From Nocardia camponoti (lineage in GTDB: Bacteria > Actinomycetota > Actinomycetes > Mycobacteriales > Mycobacteriaceae): a DNA stretch of 64,000 bases. Within the stretch, counting starts at the first letter, position 1, and each line of letters starts with the position of its first letter. The notes under the pieces were generated by a model that was not told where the DNA came from, ran no database searches, and was given only the letters and a program-made list of their open reading frames with translations. The DNA lies in assembly GCF_014646135.1 (NCBI RefSeq), contig NZ_BMMW01000001.1, positions 1,009,570 to 1,073,569 on the forward strand. The letters run 5' to 3'. A program made the position numbers and the translations under genes. Below are positions 35,735 to 44,035 of this stretch, in pieces.

Positions 35735-36702
35735 CGTCCCAGGCTCGCGGGTGCGAGAAACTGCGGATCGACCAGTTTCGCCAGATCCGGCTCCTTCGCC
35801 AACTGGTCGAAGGCGCGCATCTGCGTGGCGAGCGCGGTCAACCGACCCCGGTATTCGTCATCGAGTTCCCAACGCAGCCAGACGTTTTGCGATGCCGTCT
35901 CGACGATGGTGCGATCGAGCCCGAAGGTGGTGACCAGCCCGTCGACCCACGCTTTGCGGTCACCCTTCATGAATTCGATGGCCTGGACGAAGGTGCGGAC
36001 GGTCTGTTGCACGCGGTCGCGGTCGGAGTTGACGAGCGTGCCGCGCGTACCGAAGACGATGTTCACGCCGCCAATCGGGGTGTCATAGGGCGACAGAATG
36101 TCGTGTGCGCCAAGCTGTTTGACGATCGACGGCGCGGTTTCCGCGCTCAAGAACGCGTCAATCTGCCCGGATTTGTAGGCATTGGCCATGTCCGAGTAGG
36201 CCAGGTTGACCAGTTGCACGTCGGTCGCCGGGTCGATGCCGTTCGCACGGAGGGTCAGCTTCAGCACGATTTCTTGCGACGATCCCGGCGGGAAACCAAT
36301 CTTCTTCCCGCGCAGATCATGTGGCGTCTTGATCTCGGGCTTGCCGACGAAAGCCGACCCGCCGTTGGCTGCCGACGCGACGATGCGCACGTCCTGCCCA
36401 CCCGCGCTGCCCGCCAACATGGACGGGGCACCGAGGACACCGAAGTCGATGGCTCCCGACGCGATGGCGTTCTTGATGTCGGGTGAGTTTTCGAAGAGGA
36501 CGATGTCGTAGGTAGTGCCGGGCGGCGCGAATCGCTGCATGAAGTAGGGCGCGTAAAGGTGGGGTTGGCCGCGCAGGGTGCCGATGCGGATGGCGGTTGA
36601 GTTGCCGCCGCCGTCGGGGGTGGAAATACAGGCGGTCAGCGCACCGACGAGCAGGAGGGCGGCGATCAGCATCGAAAGCAGGTGGCGCAGTTGGGGTCTC
36701 AT
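35731..36702 (-). CDS. ABC transporter substrate-binding lipoprotein of the second importer
   Basis: A 323-residue SsuA/NMT1-type lipoprotein with lipobox VGALTAC at about residue 25. TAIRIGTLRGQPHLYAPYF begins the mature fold and LRGKKIGFPPGSSQEIVLKL is the conserved hinge motif. I took the ATG at 36702 because the stop of the amidase overlaps it (ATGA); the frame extends much further up but inside the amidase. Ligand unknown: amide- or sulfonate-like, judged from the two amidases in the operon. Confidence 0.88.
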   Translation of the reverse strand: MRPQLRHLLSMLIAALLLVGALTACISTPDGGGNSTAIRIGTLRGQPHLYAPYFMQRFAPPGTTYDIVLFENSPDIKNAIASGAIDFGVLGAPSMLAGSAGGQDVRIVASAANGGSAFVGKPEIKTPHDLRGKKIGFPPGSSQEIVLKLTLRANGIDPATDVQLVNLAYSDMANAYKSGQIDAFLSAETAPSIVKQLGAHDILSPYDTPIGGVNIVFGTRGTLVNSDRDRVQQTVRTFVQAIEFMKGDRKAWVDGLVTTFGLDRTIVETASQNVWLRWELDDEYRGRLTALATQMRAFDQLAKEPDLAKLVDPQFLAPASLGR

Positions 36703-37985
36703 GATGGGGTTCCTTCGCAAGCAGGTTCGACGAGTGCCGCACCGCAGCGGGCGGCGAGATGGATCAGGTCGCGGTCGGTGTTCGGCGCGCCGATGAGGCA
36801 CAGGCCGACAGGTGGTCCGTCGCGAAGGGGAAGCGGGACAGTGACGGCGGGCAAACCCGCAATGGAGGCGAGGCAGGTCAGTCGCAGAGTCGCGGTGCGG
36901 ACCGCTTCGGTTGTCGCGGCGTCGGCATCGCGGTAGGGCGGAGGCCCGGCGGTGGTTGGCAGGAGCAGAACACGGTCGGCGATCACGTCGCGGATGCGGA
37001 TGGCTGCTTCGCCGACGAGTTCCCTTGCCCGCGTCGCACTTTCGTCGTCCACGGTGGACGCCCATTGGAACCGTTGCGCGACTTCGGGTGCGAGCGCGTC
37101 GGGATGCGCGGATATCCAGGCACCATGTCGCCTCCACGCCTCGTTGGCTTGGACGGTGCGGAACGCGATGAACCAGTCATCAAGGGGCGCATCGAGCGAG
37201 ATCCGCGATGCACCGAGAGACGAAGCGGCACTGAGGCACTCGTTGGCTGTCACCGGCTCGGCTTCGCGATAAAGCGCTTGGTCAATGACAAGGGGCTGAG
37301 GGCTGCTGGCCGATTGAGTCGCGGCCGACCGATGGCCGTATGCCCGCGAACCGCTATCAACCGGGTCGCTCGCGTTCCGGCCAAATACCACGTCGGCGAC
37401 AGCGGCGAGGGTCGCGGAGTCGTGCGTCAACCAGCCGATTGTGTCGAACGACGGTGCGAGAGGAAGCAATCCAGCGGTGTCGATACTGCCGTGCGTAGTC
37501 CTGATGCCCCACAGCCCTTGATACGCGCCGGGCACCCGGATCGACCCAGCAGTGTCAGTGCCGAGCCCGATACTCACCTCCCCTCGCGCGACCGCGACGG
37601 CGGGCCCACTGGACGATCCGCCCGGAACCCTTCCGGGGACAAGCGGATTCACCGGCATCCCGGACCGCCCGTTACCACCGGTGATGCTGTAGGCGAACTC
37701 GTCGGTCGTCGCGATCCCCGCGACGTCAGCCCCGGCCGCAAGCAGCTCCGCGACAACGGCCGCGTGCCCCGTCTCGACCGCCTGTTCGGCGAGAAACGCG
37801 GCGACACCACCGCCCACTCGCTGCCCCGCAACGGCGAACAGGTCTTTCACCGCGACACTTTGGCCAGCCAGTGGTCCGCCCGGCGTCCCCGCGACGAGCG
37901 GAGCACCCGTCACCCGCCACACCGTCTTATCCGGCGCGGACATCGAGCCCACCGGCTTGCGCTCGCCGCGCCCGACGGTGCTCAC
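36699..37985 (-). CDS. Amidase-signature family hydrolase
   Basis: A 428-residue amidase with the Ser-cisSer-Lys triad: Lys in QSVAVKDLFAVAG, the Gly/Ser-rich PGGSSSGPAVAVA and the nucleophile in GTDTAGSIRVPGAYQG. It resembles the AtzF/allophanate-hydrolase-like and generic amidases, and is short for that group. It starts at GTG 37985 (GTGA overlap with the formamidase gene) and ends in ATGA with the binding protein. With the next enzyme it should release ammonia from an imported amide. Confidence 0.88.
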   Translation of the reverse strand: MSTVGRGERKPVGSMSAPDKTVWRVTGAPLVAGTPGGPLAGQSVAVKDLFAVAGQRVGGGVAAFLAEQAVETGHAAVVAELLAAGADVAGIATTDEFAYSITGGNGRSGMPVNPLVPGRVPGGSSSGPAVAVARGEVSIGLGTDTAGSIRVPGAYQGLWGIRTTHGSIDTAGLLPLAPSFDTIGWLTHDSATLAAVADVVFGRNASDPVDSGSRAYGHRSAATQSASSPQPLVIDQALYREAEPVTANECLSAASSLGASRISLDAPLDDWFIAFRTVQANEAWRRHGAWISAHPDALAPEVAQRFQWASTVDDESATRARELVGEAAIRIRDVIADRVLLLPTTAGPPPYRDADAATTEAVRTATLRLTCLASIAGLPAVTVPLPLRDGPPVGLCLIGAPNTDRDLIHLAARCGAALVEPACEGTPS

Positions 37986-39103
37986 CCCGCTCTCCCCAAC
38001 ACATACCGCGCCAACGCGCTCCCCGACGTATGTGCGAAGTCGGATACGCGAATCTTCCCGTGGACTCCGCGCGTCAGGTCAACGGCTTGCGAAATCGTGA
38101 AATCCGTTGCGGCACTGAGGTAGAGGTACGCACTGCGCGGGTCGGTTTCAAACAGCGCGCCCAAAAGGTCAACCGCGTTGCCAACACACGTCGACAGCGC
38201 CACGTTCAAATCAGGGTCGAGTCCAGTCGGGATGACAAGGCCATGCCCGGCGGCGAACGGCCCGATCCCGACATCAGCAACCTGCTCGGCTGGGATCACA
38301 TCCAGGTGCAGGGTCGCGCGCAACGGCGCTTCCAACGCGGTCAACGCCACTTCGCCGTCGCCTTGCGCGAAGTGGGGGTCGCCAACGTAGAACAGCGCGT
38401 CCGGCACCTGGACCGGCAGGAAGAGCGTCGCACCGGCGGTGAGCAGCTTGACGTCGATGTTGCCGCCATGCCGACCAGGCGGTACCGAATGGACGCGCTC
38501 GGCAGTGTCGGTCGCCACGCCCATGATTCCGAGGAACGGCGCGAGCGGAAACCGGGCAAGATGCGGGCTTCCCGGTGCGATCGGCATCGTCCCGAAGCGC
38601 CCATCCTCAGTCACCGTGCAGAACTGGCCGTACGACCCGTCATACGGCGTCCCCGCCAGCATCCCCCGACCATGCCGTGTCGAAATCACCCCGTACGGCG
38701 CGCGCAGCGCGAGGTTGTCGACCCGAATCGCGAGCAAATCCCCCGGTCGCGCCCCGTCGACCGCGATCGGCCCGGTCACGACGTGCGGACCCGCTCCCGG
38801 TTCCCGCGTCCGCCGCGCGACCACCTCGACGGCGTCGGCAAGCACCTGATCCCGCGCGACCCCGTGTCCACCGAAGTAGGCAACCGGATCCGACCCTTGA
38901 TCATCGAGCAATCCCTCGTGACTGATCGTGTCGACAACGACGGTCGCGCCGGGTTCGACCGTCGCCACCGGGACGTCGCCGCGCCGGGGCAGTCGCCCCC
39001 ACAGCACTTGGGCGGGGTCCGCGGGGACGTACGTGGCGTCGGCCGGAACACCATCGCCGGATTGCAGGACTGAGAAAAGGGGCGCGCCTTGCACTGCCGT
39101 CAC
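37982..39103 (-). CDS. Acetamidase/formamidase family protein
   Basis: A 373-residue FmdA/AmdA-type amide hydrolase, which in characterised members releases ammonia from formamide or acetamide. Family stretches are GPHVVTGPIAVDGARPGDLL, PGRHGGNIDVKLLTAGATLF and VGDPHFAQGDGEVALTALE. GTG 39103 follows GGAGGA. It is the first gene of a five-gene operon: formamidase, amidase, binding protein, permease, ATPase. The operator at 39127 sits just upstream. Confidence 0.9.
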   Translation of the reverse strand: MTAVQGAPLFSVLQSGDGVPADATYVPADPAQVLWGRLPRRGDVPVATVEPGATVVVDTISHEGLLDDQGSDPVAYFGGHGVARDQVLADAVEVVARRTREPGAGPHVVTGPIAVDGARPGDLLAIRVDNLALRAPYGVISTRHGRGMLAGTPYDGSYGQFCTVTEDGRFGTMPIAPGSPHLARFPLAPFLGIMGVATDTAERVHSVPPGRHGGNIDVKLLTAGATLFLPVQVPDALFYVGDPHFAQGDGEVALTALEAPLRATLHLDVIPAEQVADVGIGPFAAGHGLVIPTGLDPDLNVALSTCVGNAVDLLGALFETDPRSAYLYLSAATDFTISQAVDLTRGVHGKIRVSDFAHTSGSALARYVLGRAG

Positions 39104-39126
39104 CGTGAGTCCTCCGCTTTCGCACT

Positions 39127-39141
39127 ATTGGTCGGACCATT
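39127..39141. promoter_or_regulatory. TGGTC/GACCA palindrome O1 (likely FadR-type operator)
   Basis: ATTGGTCGGACCATT, with an 11-bp perfect core TGGTCGGACCA, 24 bases upstream of the formamidase start. It matches O2 at 39248. FCD-type regulators such as PdhR and FadR bind sites of the form TGGTnnnACCA. Confidence 0.75.
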
Positions 39142-39247
39142 TGCCGTAACCGTAAGCGACGTCGAAAGCTGTTGCGACCGGGCGAAATAGGCGTAACGGA
39201 GGTTTTACGCCCCGGCAATACGGGCTATCGCGCACACATCAAATAAG

Positions 39248-39262
39248 ATTGGCCGGACCAAT
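39248..39262. promoter_or_regulatory. TGGCC/GACCA palindrome O2 (likely FadR-type operator)
   Basis: ATTGGCCGGACCAAT, one mismatch from perfect symmetry, 17 bases before the regulator's own start and overlapping the region just upstream of its ribosome-binding site. Autoregulation is likely. The O1 to O2 centre distance is 121 bases. Confidence 0.75.
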
Positions 39263-39278
39263 GTGAAGGAGGCTGCTC

Positions 39279-39968
39279 GTGAGTTCCATTCCCCCACTGC
39301 GTCGCCGCACCGGCAGCGTCAGCGCCGAAGTGGCCGCCCACCTGGAACGCCTCATCATCGACGGCACCCTCCGCGCGGGCGACCGCCTCCCACCCGAACG
39401 TGAGCTCGCGACCAGCCTGAACGTCTCCCGGTCATCGCTGCGCGAAGCGATGTTCGAACTCGAATCCAAGAAGCTCGTCGACCGCAAACAGGGCAGCGGA
39501 AGCACGGTCGCGGCGTTCCCCGTCGGCGCGACCGAGCTGCACGACAACCTCGCCGACCTCGACACCGAACTCGCCTACGCGACCGAACTACGCGATCTCG
39601 TCGAGCCCCGCATCGCCCAACTCGCCGCGCAACGTGCGGTTGAGTCGAATCTGCTGTCACTGCACGACGTCATCGAGCGGTCCGACGAGTCGCTGAGTCC
39701 CGAGGAGTCGATGGCGCTCGACATCGAATTCCACACGCTCCTCGCACATTCCGCGCAAAACCCGCTGCTTGTCACGCTGTGCGCGATGACAACCGCATGG
39801 ACGCGCCGCACCCGCGTCCTTTCTCACCGCACCCCACTCGGCCGTCGCGTCTCCCTGCACGGCCACATGGAAATCCTGCGGGCGGTCGACGCCAACGACG
39901 GCCCGTCGGCCGCCGCCGCGATGGAACAGCACCTGCGCGAGGTACGCGAAATCAGCTCGCCACATTAA
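39279..39968 (+). CDS. FadR/GntR-family regulator of the formamidase operon
   Basis: A 229-residue regulator: winged helix (RLPPERELATSLNVSRSSLR) and an FCD ligand domain with histidines in DIEFHTLLAHS and HGHMEILRA. It starts at GTG 39279 after AAGGAGG. It is divergent from the formamidase operon and flanked by two matching palindromes, so it very probably represses that operon and itself. Its stop abuts the shared terminator and converges on yebC. Confidence 0.92.
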   Translation: MSSIPPLRRRTGSVSAEVAAHLERLIIDGTLRAGDRLPPERELATSLNVSRSSLREAMFELESKKLVDRKQGSGSTVAAFPVGATELHDNLADLDTELAYATELRDLVEPRIAQLAAQRAVESNLLSLHDVIERSDESLSPEESMALDIEFHTLLAHSAQNPLLVTLCAMTTAWTRRTRVLSHRTPLGRRVSLHGHMEILRAVDANDGPSAAAAMEQHLREVREISSPH

Positions 39969-39969
39969 A

Positions 39970-40001
39970 AAGCACCGCCCCGGATGTCCAGGGCGGTGCT
40001 T
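39970..40001. terminator. Bidirectional terminator between the regulator and yebC
   Basis: A perfect 11-bp stem, AAGCACCGCCC (39970-39980) and GGGCGGTGCTT (39991-40001), with a ten-base loop and A/T runs on both sides. It serves the plus-strand regulator (stop 39968) and the minus-strand yebC (stop 40016). Its arms resemble those of the terminator at 26802-26835. Confidence 0.88.
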
Positions 40002-40015
40002 GTTAAGCGCGAGTT

Positions 40016-40771
40016 TTACTCGTCGTCCAGTTCCGCGGCGACCTCGTCGGAGATGTCGACGTTGGTGTACACGTTCTGCACATCGTCGGAATCTTCAAGG
40101 GCGTCAACGAGTTTGAACACCTTGCGCGCGGTGTCGGCGTCGACGGCAACCGAAACCGAAGGCTGGAAGCCCGATTCGGCCGAGTCGTAGTCGATGCCAG
40201 CGCCCTGCAACGCGGTGCGGACGGCGATCAAATCGCCTGGCTCGCTGATGATTTCGAACGCGTCGCCAAGATCGTTGACTTCCTCAGCGCCCGCGTCGAG
40301 CACGGTCTCAAGGATGTCGTCTTCGGCGAGGCCGTTCTTCTCCAGCGTGACCACACCCTTGCGGCCGAATAGGTACGACACCGAGCCCGGGTCGGCCATG
40401 TTGCCGCCGTTGCGGGTCATCGCGACACGCACCTCGCCAGCGGCGCGGTTGCGGTTGTCGGTGAGGCACTCGATCAGCACGGCGACACCGTTGGGGCCGT
40501 AACCCTCGTACATGATTGTCTGCCAGTCGGCGCCGCCAGCTTCTTCGCCGCCGCCACGCTTGCGGGCCCGCTCGATGTTGTCGTTGGGCACCGACGACTT
40601 CTTCGCCTTCTGAATGGCGTCGTACAACGTCGGGTTGCCGCCCGGGTCACTACCACCGGTGCGGGCCGCCACCTCGATGTTCTTGATCAGCTTGGCGAAA
40701 AGTTTGCCACGCTTGGCATCGATTCCCGCCTTCTTGTGCTTGGTGGTGGCCCATTTGGAGTGGCCGCTCAT
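40016..40771 (-). CDS. yebC: YebC/PmpR-family protein
   Basis: A 251-residue member of the YebC/TACO1 family, described variously as a transcriptional regulator and as a translation factor easing stalling at proline stretches. Signatures are [20 protein letters not shown] at the N-terminus and the acidic C-terminus. The last codons form the right copy of the island-boundary repeat. In mycobacteria yebC lies near pdxT and ruvC, so the island separates it from ruvC here. Confidence 0.96.
   Translation of the reverse strand: MSGHSKWATTKHKKAGIDAKRGKLFAKLIKNIEVAARTGGSDPGGNPTLYDAIQKAKKSSVPNDNIERARKRGGGEEAGGADWQTIMYEGYGPNGVAVLIECLTDNRNRAAGEVRVAMTRNGGNMADPGSVSYLFGRKGVVTLEKNGLAEDDILETVLDAGAEEVNDLGDAFEIISEPGDLIAVRTALQGAGIDYDSAESGFQPSVSVAVDADTARKVFKLVDALEDSDDVQNVYTNVDISDEVAAELDDE
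40031..40060. repeat. Right copy of the yebC 3'-end direct repeat (island boundary)
   Basis: Coding for [10 protein letters not shown] near the YebC C-terminus on the minus strand; matches 26834-26863 at 29 of 30 bases in the same orientation. The adjacent terminators are also similar. Between repeat and terminator the right copy has about 29 extra bases (encoding LDDE and the stop), which are missing on the left. Confidence 0.75.
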
Positions 40772-40855
40772 GCCCTACTTCCTTCAAGGTCGGTTGCGCG
40801 TATGCCCGGGCGGACAAGCTTGATCAAGCCTACTCGGCCGCTTAGCGGCGGTGAG

Positions 40856-41461
40856 TCAGACCCGGTTACGAACAGCGTTGACGAACAAATCGTGCACGCG
40901 AAGGTCGCCGGTGACCTCGGGGTGGAACGACGTGGCGATCACGTCGCCTTGCCGCGCCGCGACGATGCGTCCTTCGGCTGGTCCGGTCGGCACGGTTGCC
41001 AGCACCTCGACACCGTCGCCGACCCGCTCGACCCACGGCGCGCGAATGAACACCGCGCGCACGGGCGAGTCGAGCCCGGTGAAGTCGACGTCGGTTTCGA
41101 ACGAATCCACTTGCCGCCCAAAGGCATTGCGCCGCACCGTCATGTCGATACCCGACAGGTGCTGGGCGTCAGCGCGGGTGTCGAGGACCTCGCTGGCGAG
41201 CAGGATCATGCCCGCGCAGGAGCCGAACGCGGGCAGCCCGTCGCGCAACCGGGCGCGCAGGGGCTCAAGCAGTTCGAAGGCTTGCAGCAGTTTGGAAATG
41301 GCGGTCGATTCGCCGCCGGGCAGCACGAGTCCGTCGATCTTGTCCAGCTCGGACTCGCGTCGCACCAGCACCGCTTCGGCACCGCAGTGGGCGAGCGCGT
41401 TGACGTGCTCGCGGACGTCACCTTGCAGGGCGAGGACACCGATGGTGGGGCGTGTAGTCAC
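40856..41461 (-). CDS. pdxT: PLP synthase glutaminase subunit PdxT
   Basis: A 201-residue glutaminase that feeds ammonia to PdxS for pyridoxal phosphate synthesis. Features: [19 protein letters not shown], the nucleophile Cys in [11 protein letters not shown] and the His-x-Glu pair in [11 protein letters not shown] give GTG 41461; GTG 41503, seven bases after the tesB stop, would add 14 residues and is equally possible because no clear ribosome-binding site marks either. Partner pdxS is about 4 kb away. Confidence 0.94.
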   Translation of the reverse strand: MTTRPTIGVLALQGDVREHVNALAHCGAEAVLVRRESELDKIDGLVLPGGESTAISKLLQAFELLEPLRARLRDGLPAFGSCAGMILLASEVLDTRADAQHLSGIDMTVRRNAFGRQVDSFETDVDFTGLDSPVRAVFIRAPWVERVGDGVEVLATVPTGPAEGRIVAARQGDVIATSFHPEVTGDLRVHDLFVNAVRNRV

Positions 41462-41509
41462 AGCCGATGAGCTTACGAGTTCAGCGGCTGTGCGCCCGCT
41501 CACGCCCGG

Positions 41510-42331
41510 TCAGTTGTGGCGCAGGTGGCGGATCAGACCTTCCTGGACCACCGACGCGACCAGGTCGCCTTGCTGATTCCAGATCTTTCCGCTGGTCAGG
41601 GCGCGACCATACCCGGCGGACGCCGATGTCTGGTCATACAGCAACCACTCGTCGGCGCGGAACGGGCGGAGGAACCACATCGCGTGGTCAAGGGAGGCGT
41701 TCTGGGTCGGCTCATCGGGATGGATGACCTTCGACGAACCGAGCAGCGTCATGTCGCTCATGTACGCCAGGGTGCTCACGTGGAAAAGGGCGTCGTCGGG
41801 CAGCGGGTGCCGGTAGCGGAACCACACCTGCTGCTGCGAAACCTCGCCAGCGCGACGGAAAATCACGTCTTGGGGAACGGTACGGATGTCCCAGTGTTCC
41901 CATTCGCGCATGGCCCAGAGCCGCTCGGGAGTGAGGGTCACGCTGGCGTCGGGGAGGTCGTCCGGCGGCGGGACAACCGGCATTTCGTCCTGATGTTCGG
42001 GGCCTTCGTCGCCGTGGTGGAACGACGCCGACATCATGAAAATCGCTTGCCCGTCTTGCACGCCCGTCACGCGACGGGTGCAGAACGAGCGACCATCGCG
42101 GATGCGTTCGACCAGGTAGACCGTCGGTTCTTCGGGGTTGCCCGAGCGGATGAAGTACCCGTGCAGCGAGTGGACGGCGAAGCCGGGGTCGACGGTGCGC
42201 ACGGCCGAAATCAACGCCTGGCCAGCAACTTGCCCGCCGAACGTGCGGGGCAGCTGCGACTCGGTTGACGCACCACGGAAGATGTCGCGTTCGAGCCGCT
42301 CGATCGCGAGGGCCTCTTCGATTGTCGCCAT
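41510..42331 (-). CDS. tesB: Acyl-CoA thioesterase II TesB
   Basis: A 273-residue double-hotdog thioesterase releasing free fatty acids from acyl-CoA. RTFGGQVAGQALISAVRTV marks the N-terminal hotdog; HSLHGYFIRSGN, and SLDHAMWFLRPF with LLYDQTSASAGYGRALTSG, mark the second, with the conserved Asp, Thr and Gln positions present. It lies upstream of pdxT as in mycobacteria (Rv2605c position). The ATG at 42331 faces the divergent kinase-like gene. Confidence 0.93.
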   Translation of the reverse strand: MATIEEALAIERLERDIFRGASTESQLPRTFGGQVAGQALISAVRTVDPGFAVHSLHGYFIRSGNPEEPTVYLVERIRDGRSFCTRRVTGVQDGQAIFMMSASFHHGDEGPEHQDEMPVVPPPDDLPDASVTLTPERLWAMREWEHWDIRTVPQDVIFRRAGEVSQQQVWFRYRHPLPDDALFHVSTLAYMSDMTLLGSSKVIHPDEPTQNASLDHAMWFLRPFRADEWLLYDQTSASAGYGRALTSGKIWNQQGDLVASVVQEGLIRHLRHN

Positions 42332-42412
42332 GAGCTACAGAGATTATCGCCTTTGGCGAAGATCGGTTTGTCCGGCTCGACGCGGCGTCGCGAGATTTGC
42401 TGTGATATTCCG

Positions 42413-43024
42413 ATGCCGACTTTTACGCCCATCACGCCGTCCGCGTTGGCTGGGCTGGTCGCTGAGCGGCTGACCGAGCTCCCGGGCCGTCGCGTTGTCG
42501 CCGTCGATGGGGCGGATGCGGCGCGGCCGACCGAGTTTGCCGAGCTGGTTGTCGCGGCCGTCCGCGCGACGGGCCGATCGGCGGCAGCGGTTTCCTTGCA
42601 CGATTACGTGCGCCCGGCATCGTTGCGGATGGAGTACGGCCGCACCGACGAATTGTCTTACCGCACAGCATGGTTCGACTATGCGGCCATCGACCGCGAG
42701 GTGCTCACGTCCCTACGTGAGTCGGCGCGCTGGTTGCCAGCATTGTGGGACGAGGCGACCGACCGCTCAGCGCGCGCCCGCGTTGTGCAAGCCCCTGAGG
42801 ACCAGGTGTTACTGGTGGCGGGCCCGATGCTGCTAGGTCGCGCACTCCCTTTCGACCTGTCGGTGCGTTTAGAACTGAGCGAGCCAGCCCTGCGCCGCAC
42901 GACCCCGCCCGACGAGCACTGGACCCTGCCAGCGTTAGCGACCCACACTCGCCTTTCCCGCGAAGAGGCGACATGGACGGCCCGCTGGGACCACCCGGCC
43001 CGCCCAGCACTGCGTTCCAGATAG
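42413..43024 (+). CDS. Uridine-kinase-like protein with degenerate P-loop
   Basis: A 203-residue protein with the layout of actinobacterial uridine kinase-like proteins: a VVAVDGADAARP stretch where the Walker A should be, SLHDYVRPASLRMEYGRTDE, a helical lid and VLLVAGPMLLGRALP. The P-loop Gly-Lys-Ser/Thr is lost (Ala-Arg-Pro), so it probably does not bind ATP normally. The ATG at 42413 follows no clear ribosome-binding site; an in-frame start at 42353 is less likely. Divergent from tesB and converging on fic. Confidence 0.6.
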   Translation: MPTFTPITPSALAGLVAERLTELPGRRVVAVDGADAARPTEFAELVVAAVRATGRSAAAVSLHDYVRPASLRMEYGRTDELSYRTAWFDYAAIDREVLTSLRESARWLPALWDEATDRSARARVVQAPEDQVLLVAGPMLLGRALPFDLSVRLELSEPALRRTTPPDEHWTLPALATHTRLSREEATWTARWDHPARPALRSR

Positions 43025-43050
43025 CGCTGTCGTCGAGCGGTTACCTAGGC

Positions 43051-43623
43051 TCAGTTCGCGCACAGTTTCTCGAACAGCGAATGCAGGGCCGTGTTGTCCC
43101 CCCGCAACGAACTCATCGATGCGAATGTGTTCTCGGTCGCGTCGAGACGCGGCCAGTCGATCGGCCACCCGGCTTCCCGCGCCAGCTGTCCGAAGAACGC
43201 CCGTTGTGTTCGTCCGTTCCCCTCGCGGAAAGGGTGGAGCGCGTTGACTTCCGCGAAGAAATGCGTCAGCCCGACGATGAAGTCCGCGCGCGTTCGCCCT
43301 CGCAAGTAACGCTGCTTAGCGAGACCGTCGAATACTTCGGTCGCGTAGTCATCGATGTGCTGCGGCAGGCAAAACGGCTCAGTTTTCGCGATCACGACCG
43401 TGCGAATTTGTCCCGCCCATGGGTAGATGTCGCCAAAAATTTCGCGGTGGAAAGCGCAGAGATGCGCGAGGTCGTATCGCCCCCGCAACGGCAGTACGCC
43501 CAGTTCGGCCAAAGCCGCTCTGCTGAGGTCGGCTTCGACTTGCCGCAGTGCCTCCGCATCGGTAATGCCGAGAAGGTTACGAAGGATACGGGATTCGGGA
43601 TCAAGATACGGGTCGGTGATCAC
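43051..43623 (-). CDS. fic: Fic-domain toxin (AMP-transferase type)
   Basis: A 190-residue Fic protein with the active-site motif HPFREGNGR at residues 130-138 and the flap AKTEPFCLPQH at about 79-89. Fic enzymes usually transfer AMP to a target hydroxyl, as in VbhT and FicT toxins. The protein lacks its own inhibitory helix, which is instead supplied by the upstream antitoxin (class I). GTG 43623 overlaps the antitoxin stop (GTGA), ensuring antitoxin is made first. Confidence 0.92.
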   Translation of the reverse strand: MITDPYLDPESRILRNLLGITDAEALRQVEADLSRAALAELGVLPLRGRYDLAHLCAFHREIFGDIYPWAGQIRTVVIAKTEPFCLPQHIDDYATEVFDGLAKQRYLRGRTRADFIVGLTHFFAEVNALHPFREGNGRTQRAFFGQLAREAGWPIDWPRLDATENTFASMSSLRGDNTALHSLFEKLCAN

Positions 43624-43937
43624 GCGACGTTGTGAAGCGCGCGAATCTGATCACGCATTTGCGCGGTGCTGAGTTCCCCGCGCGACCAACTCTGCATGAT
43701 CGCGTCTGCGGGAGCGCTCCCCGTCTGGCCTTCGGCCCGCAAGGAGGCGTCCGCATCAGCTAGCGAACGCGCGCGCTCGGCCGTGAGTTCTTCAAACACA
43801 CCGATCGGGACGAGGACAGCCTCGGTTTTGCGATGTGAGCCGACGCGTACGGGGCGGCGGTCGCCGCGTCGAAAGCGCGCTAAGGCTTCAGACAGTTGCG
43901 CGCGCGCTTCACGCACCGAGAGCGTCTCGATCAGCAT
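43620..43937 (-). CDS. Antitoxin fusing a Phd/YefM DNA-binding domain to a VbhA-type Fic-inhibitory helix
   Basis: A 105-residue protein. Residues 1-52 (LSVREARAQLSEALARFR, then VLVPIGVFEELTAE) match the Phd/YefM antitoxin fold, which binds DNA. Residues 63-104 match antitoxin VbhA: the inhibitory motif S-x-x-x-E-G is Ser65-Leu-Arg-Ala-Glu69-Gly70, followed by SRGELSTAQMRDQIRAL. The Glu of this motif blocks ATP positioning in the Fic active site. I chose the ATG at 43937 because it sits exactly where transcription should begin; an upstream extension is unlikely. The fusion would both repress the operon and inhibit Fic. Confidence 0.82.
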   Translation of the reverse strand: MLIETLSVREARAQLSEALARFRRGDRRPVRVGSHRKTEAVLVPIGVFEELTAERARSLADADASLRAEGQTGSAPADAIMQSWSRGELSTAQMRDQIRALHNVA

Positions 43938-43939
43938 TC

Positions 43940-43966
43940 CTAAAGTGTACCCGAATGTGTACACGT
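43940..43966 (-). promoter_or_regulatory. fic operon promoter and TGTAC operators
   Basis: On the minus strand the -10 TACACT (43944-43949) is followed by six bases and then the ATG at 43937, so the transcript is probably leaderless. On the plus strand GTGTAC (43945-43950) and the palindrome GTGTACAC (43957-43964) are 12 bases apart, one overlapping the -10. YefM/Phd-type antitoxins bind TGTACA-containing palindromes, which fits the N-terminal domain of the antitoxin. Confidence 0.65.
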
Positions 43967-44035
43967 TTCCCCTTGACTGCCCTAACCAGGTGGCCCGCAC
44001 CGACTCGATCGATGAGGGCCACGCTCGCTACTACA

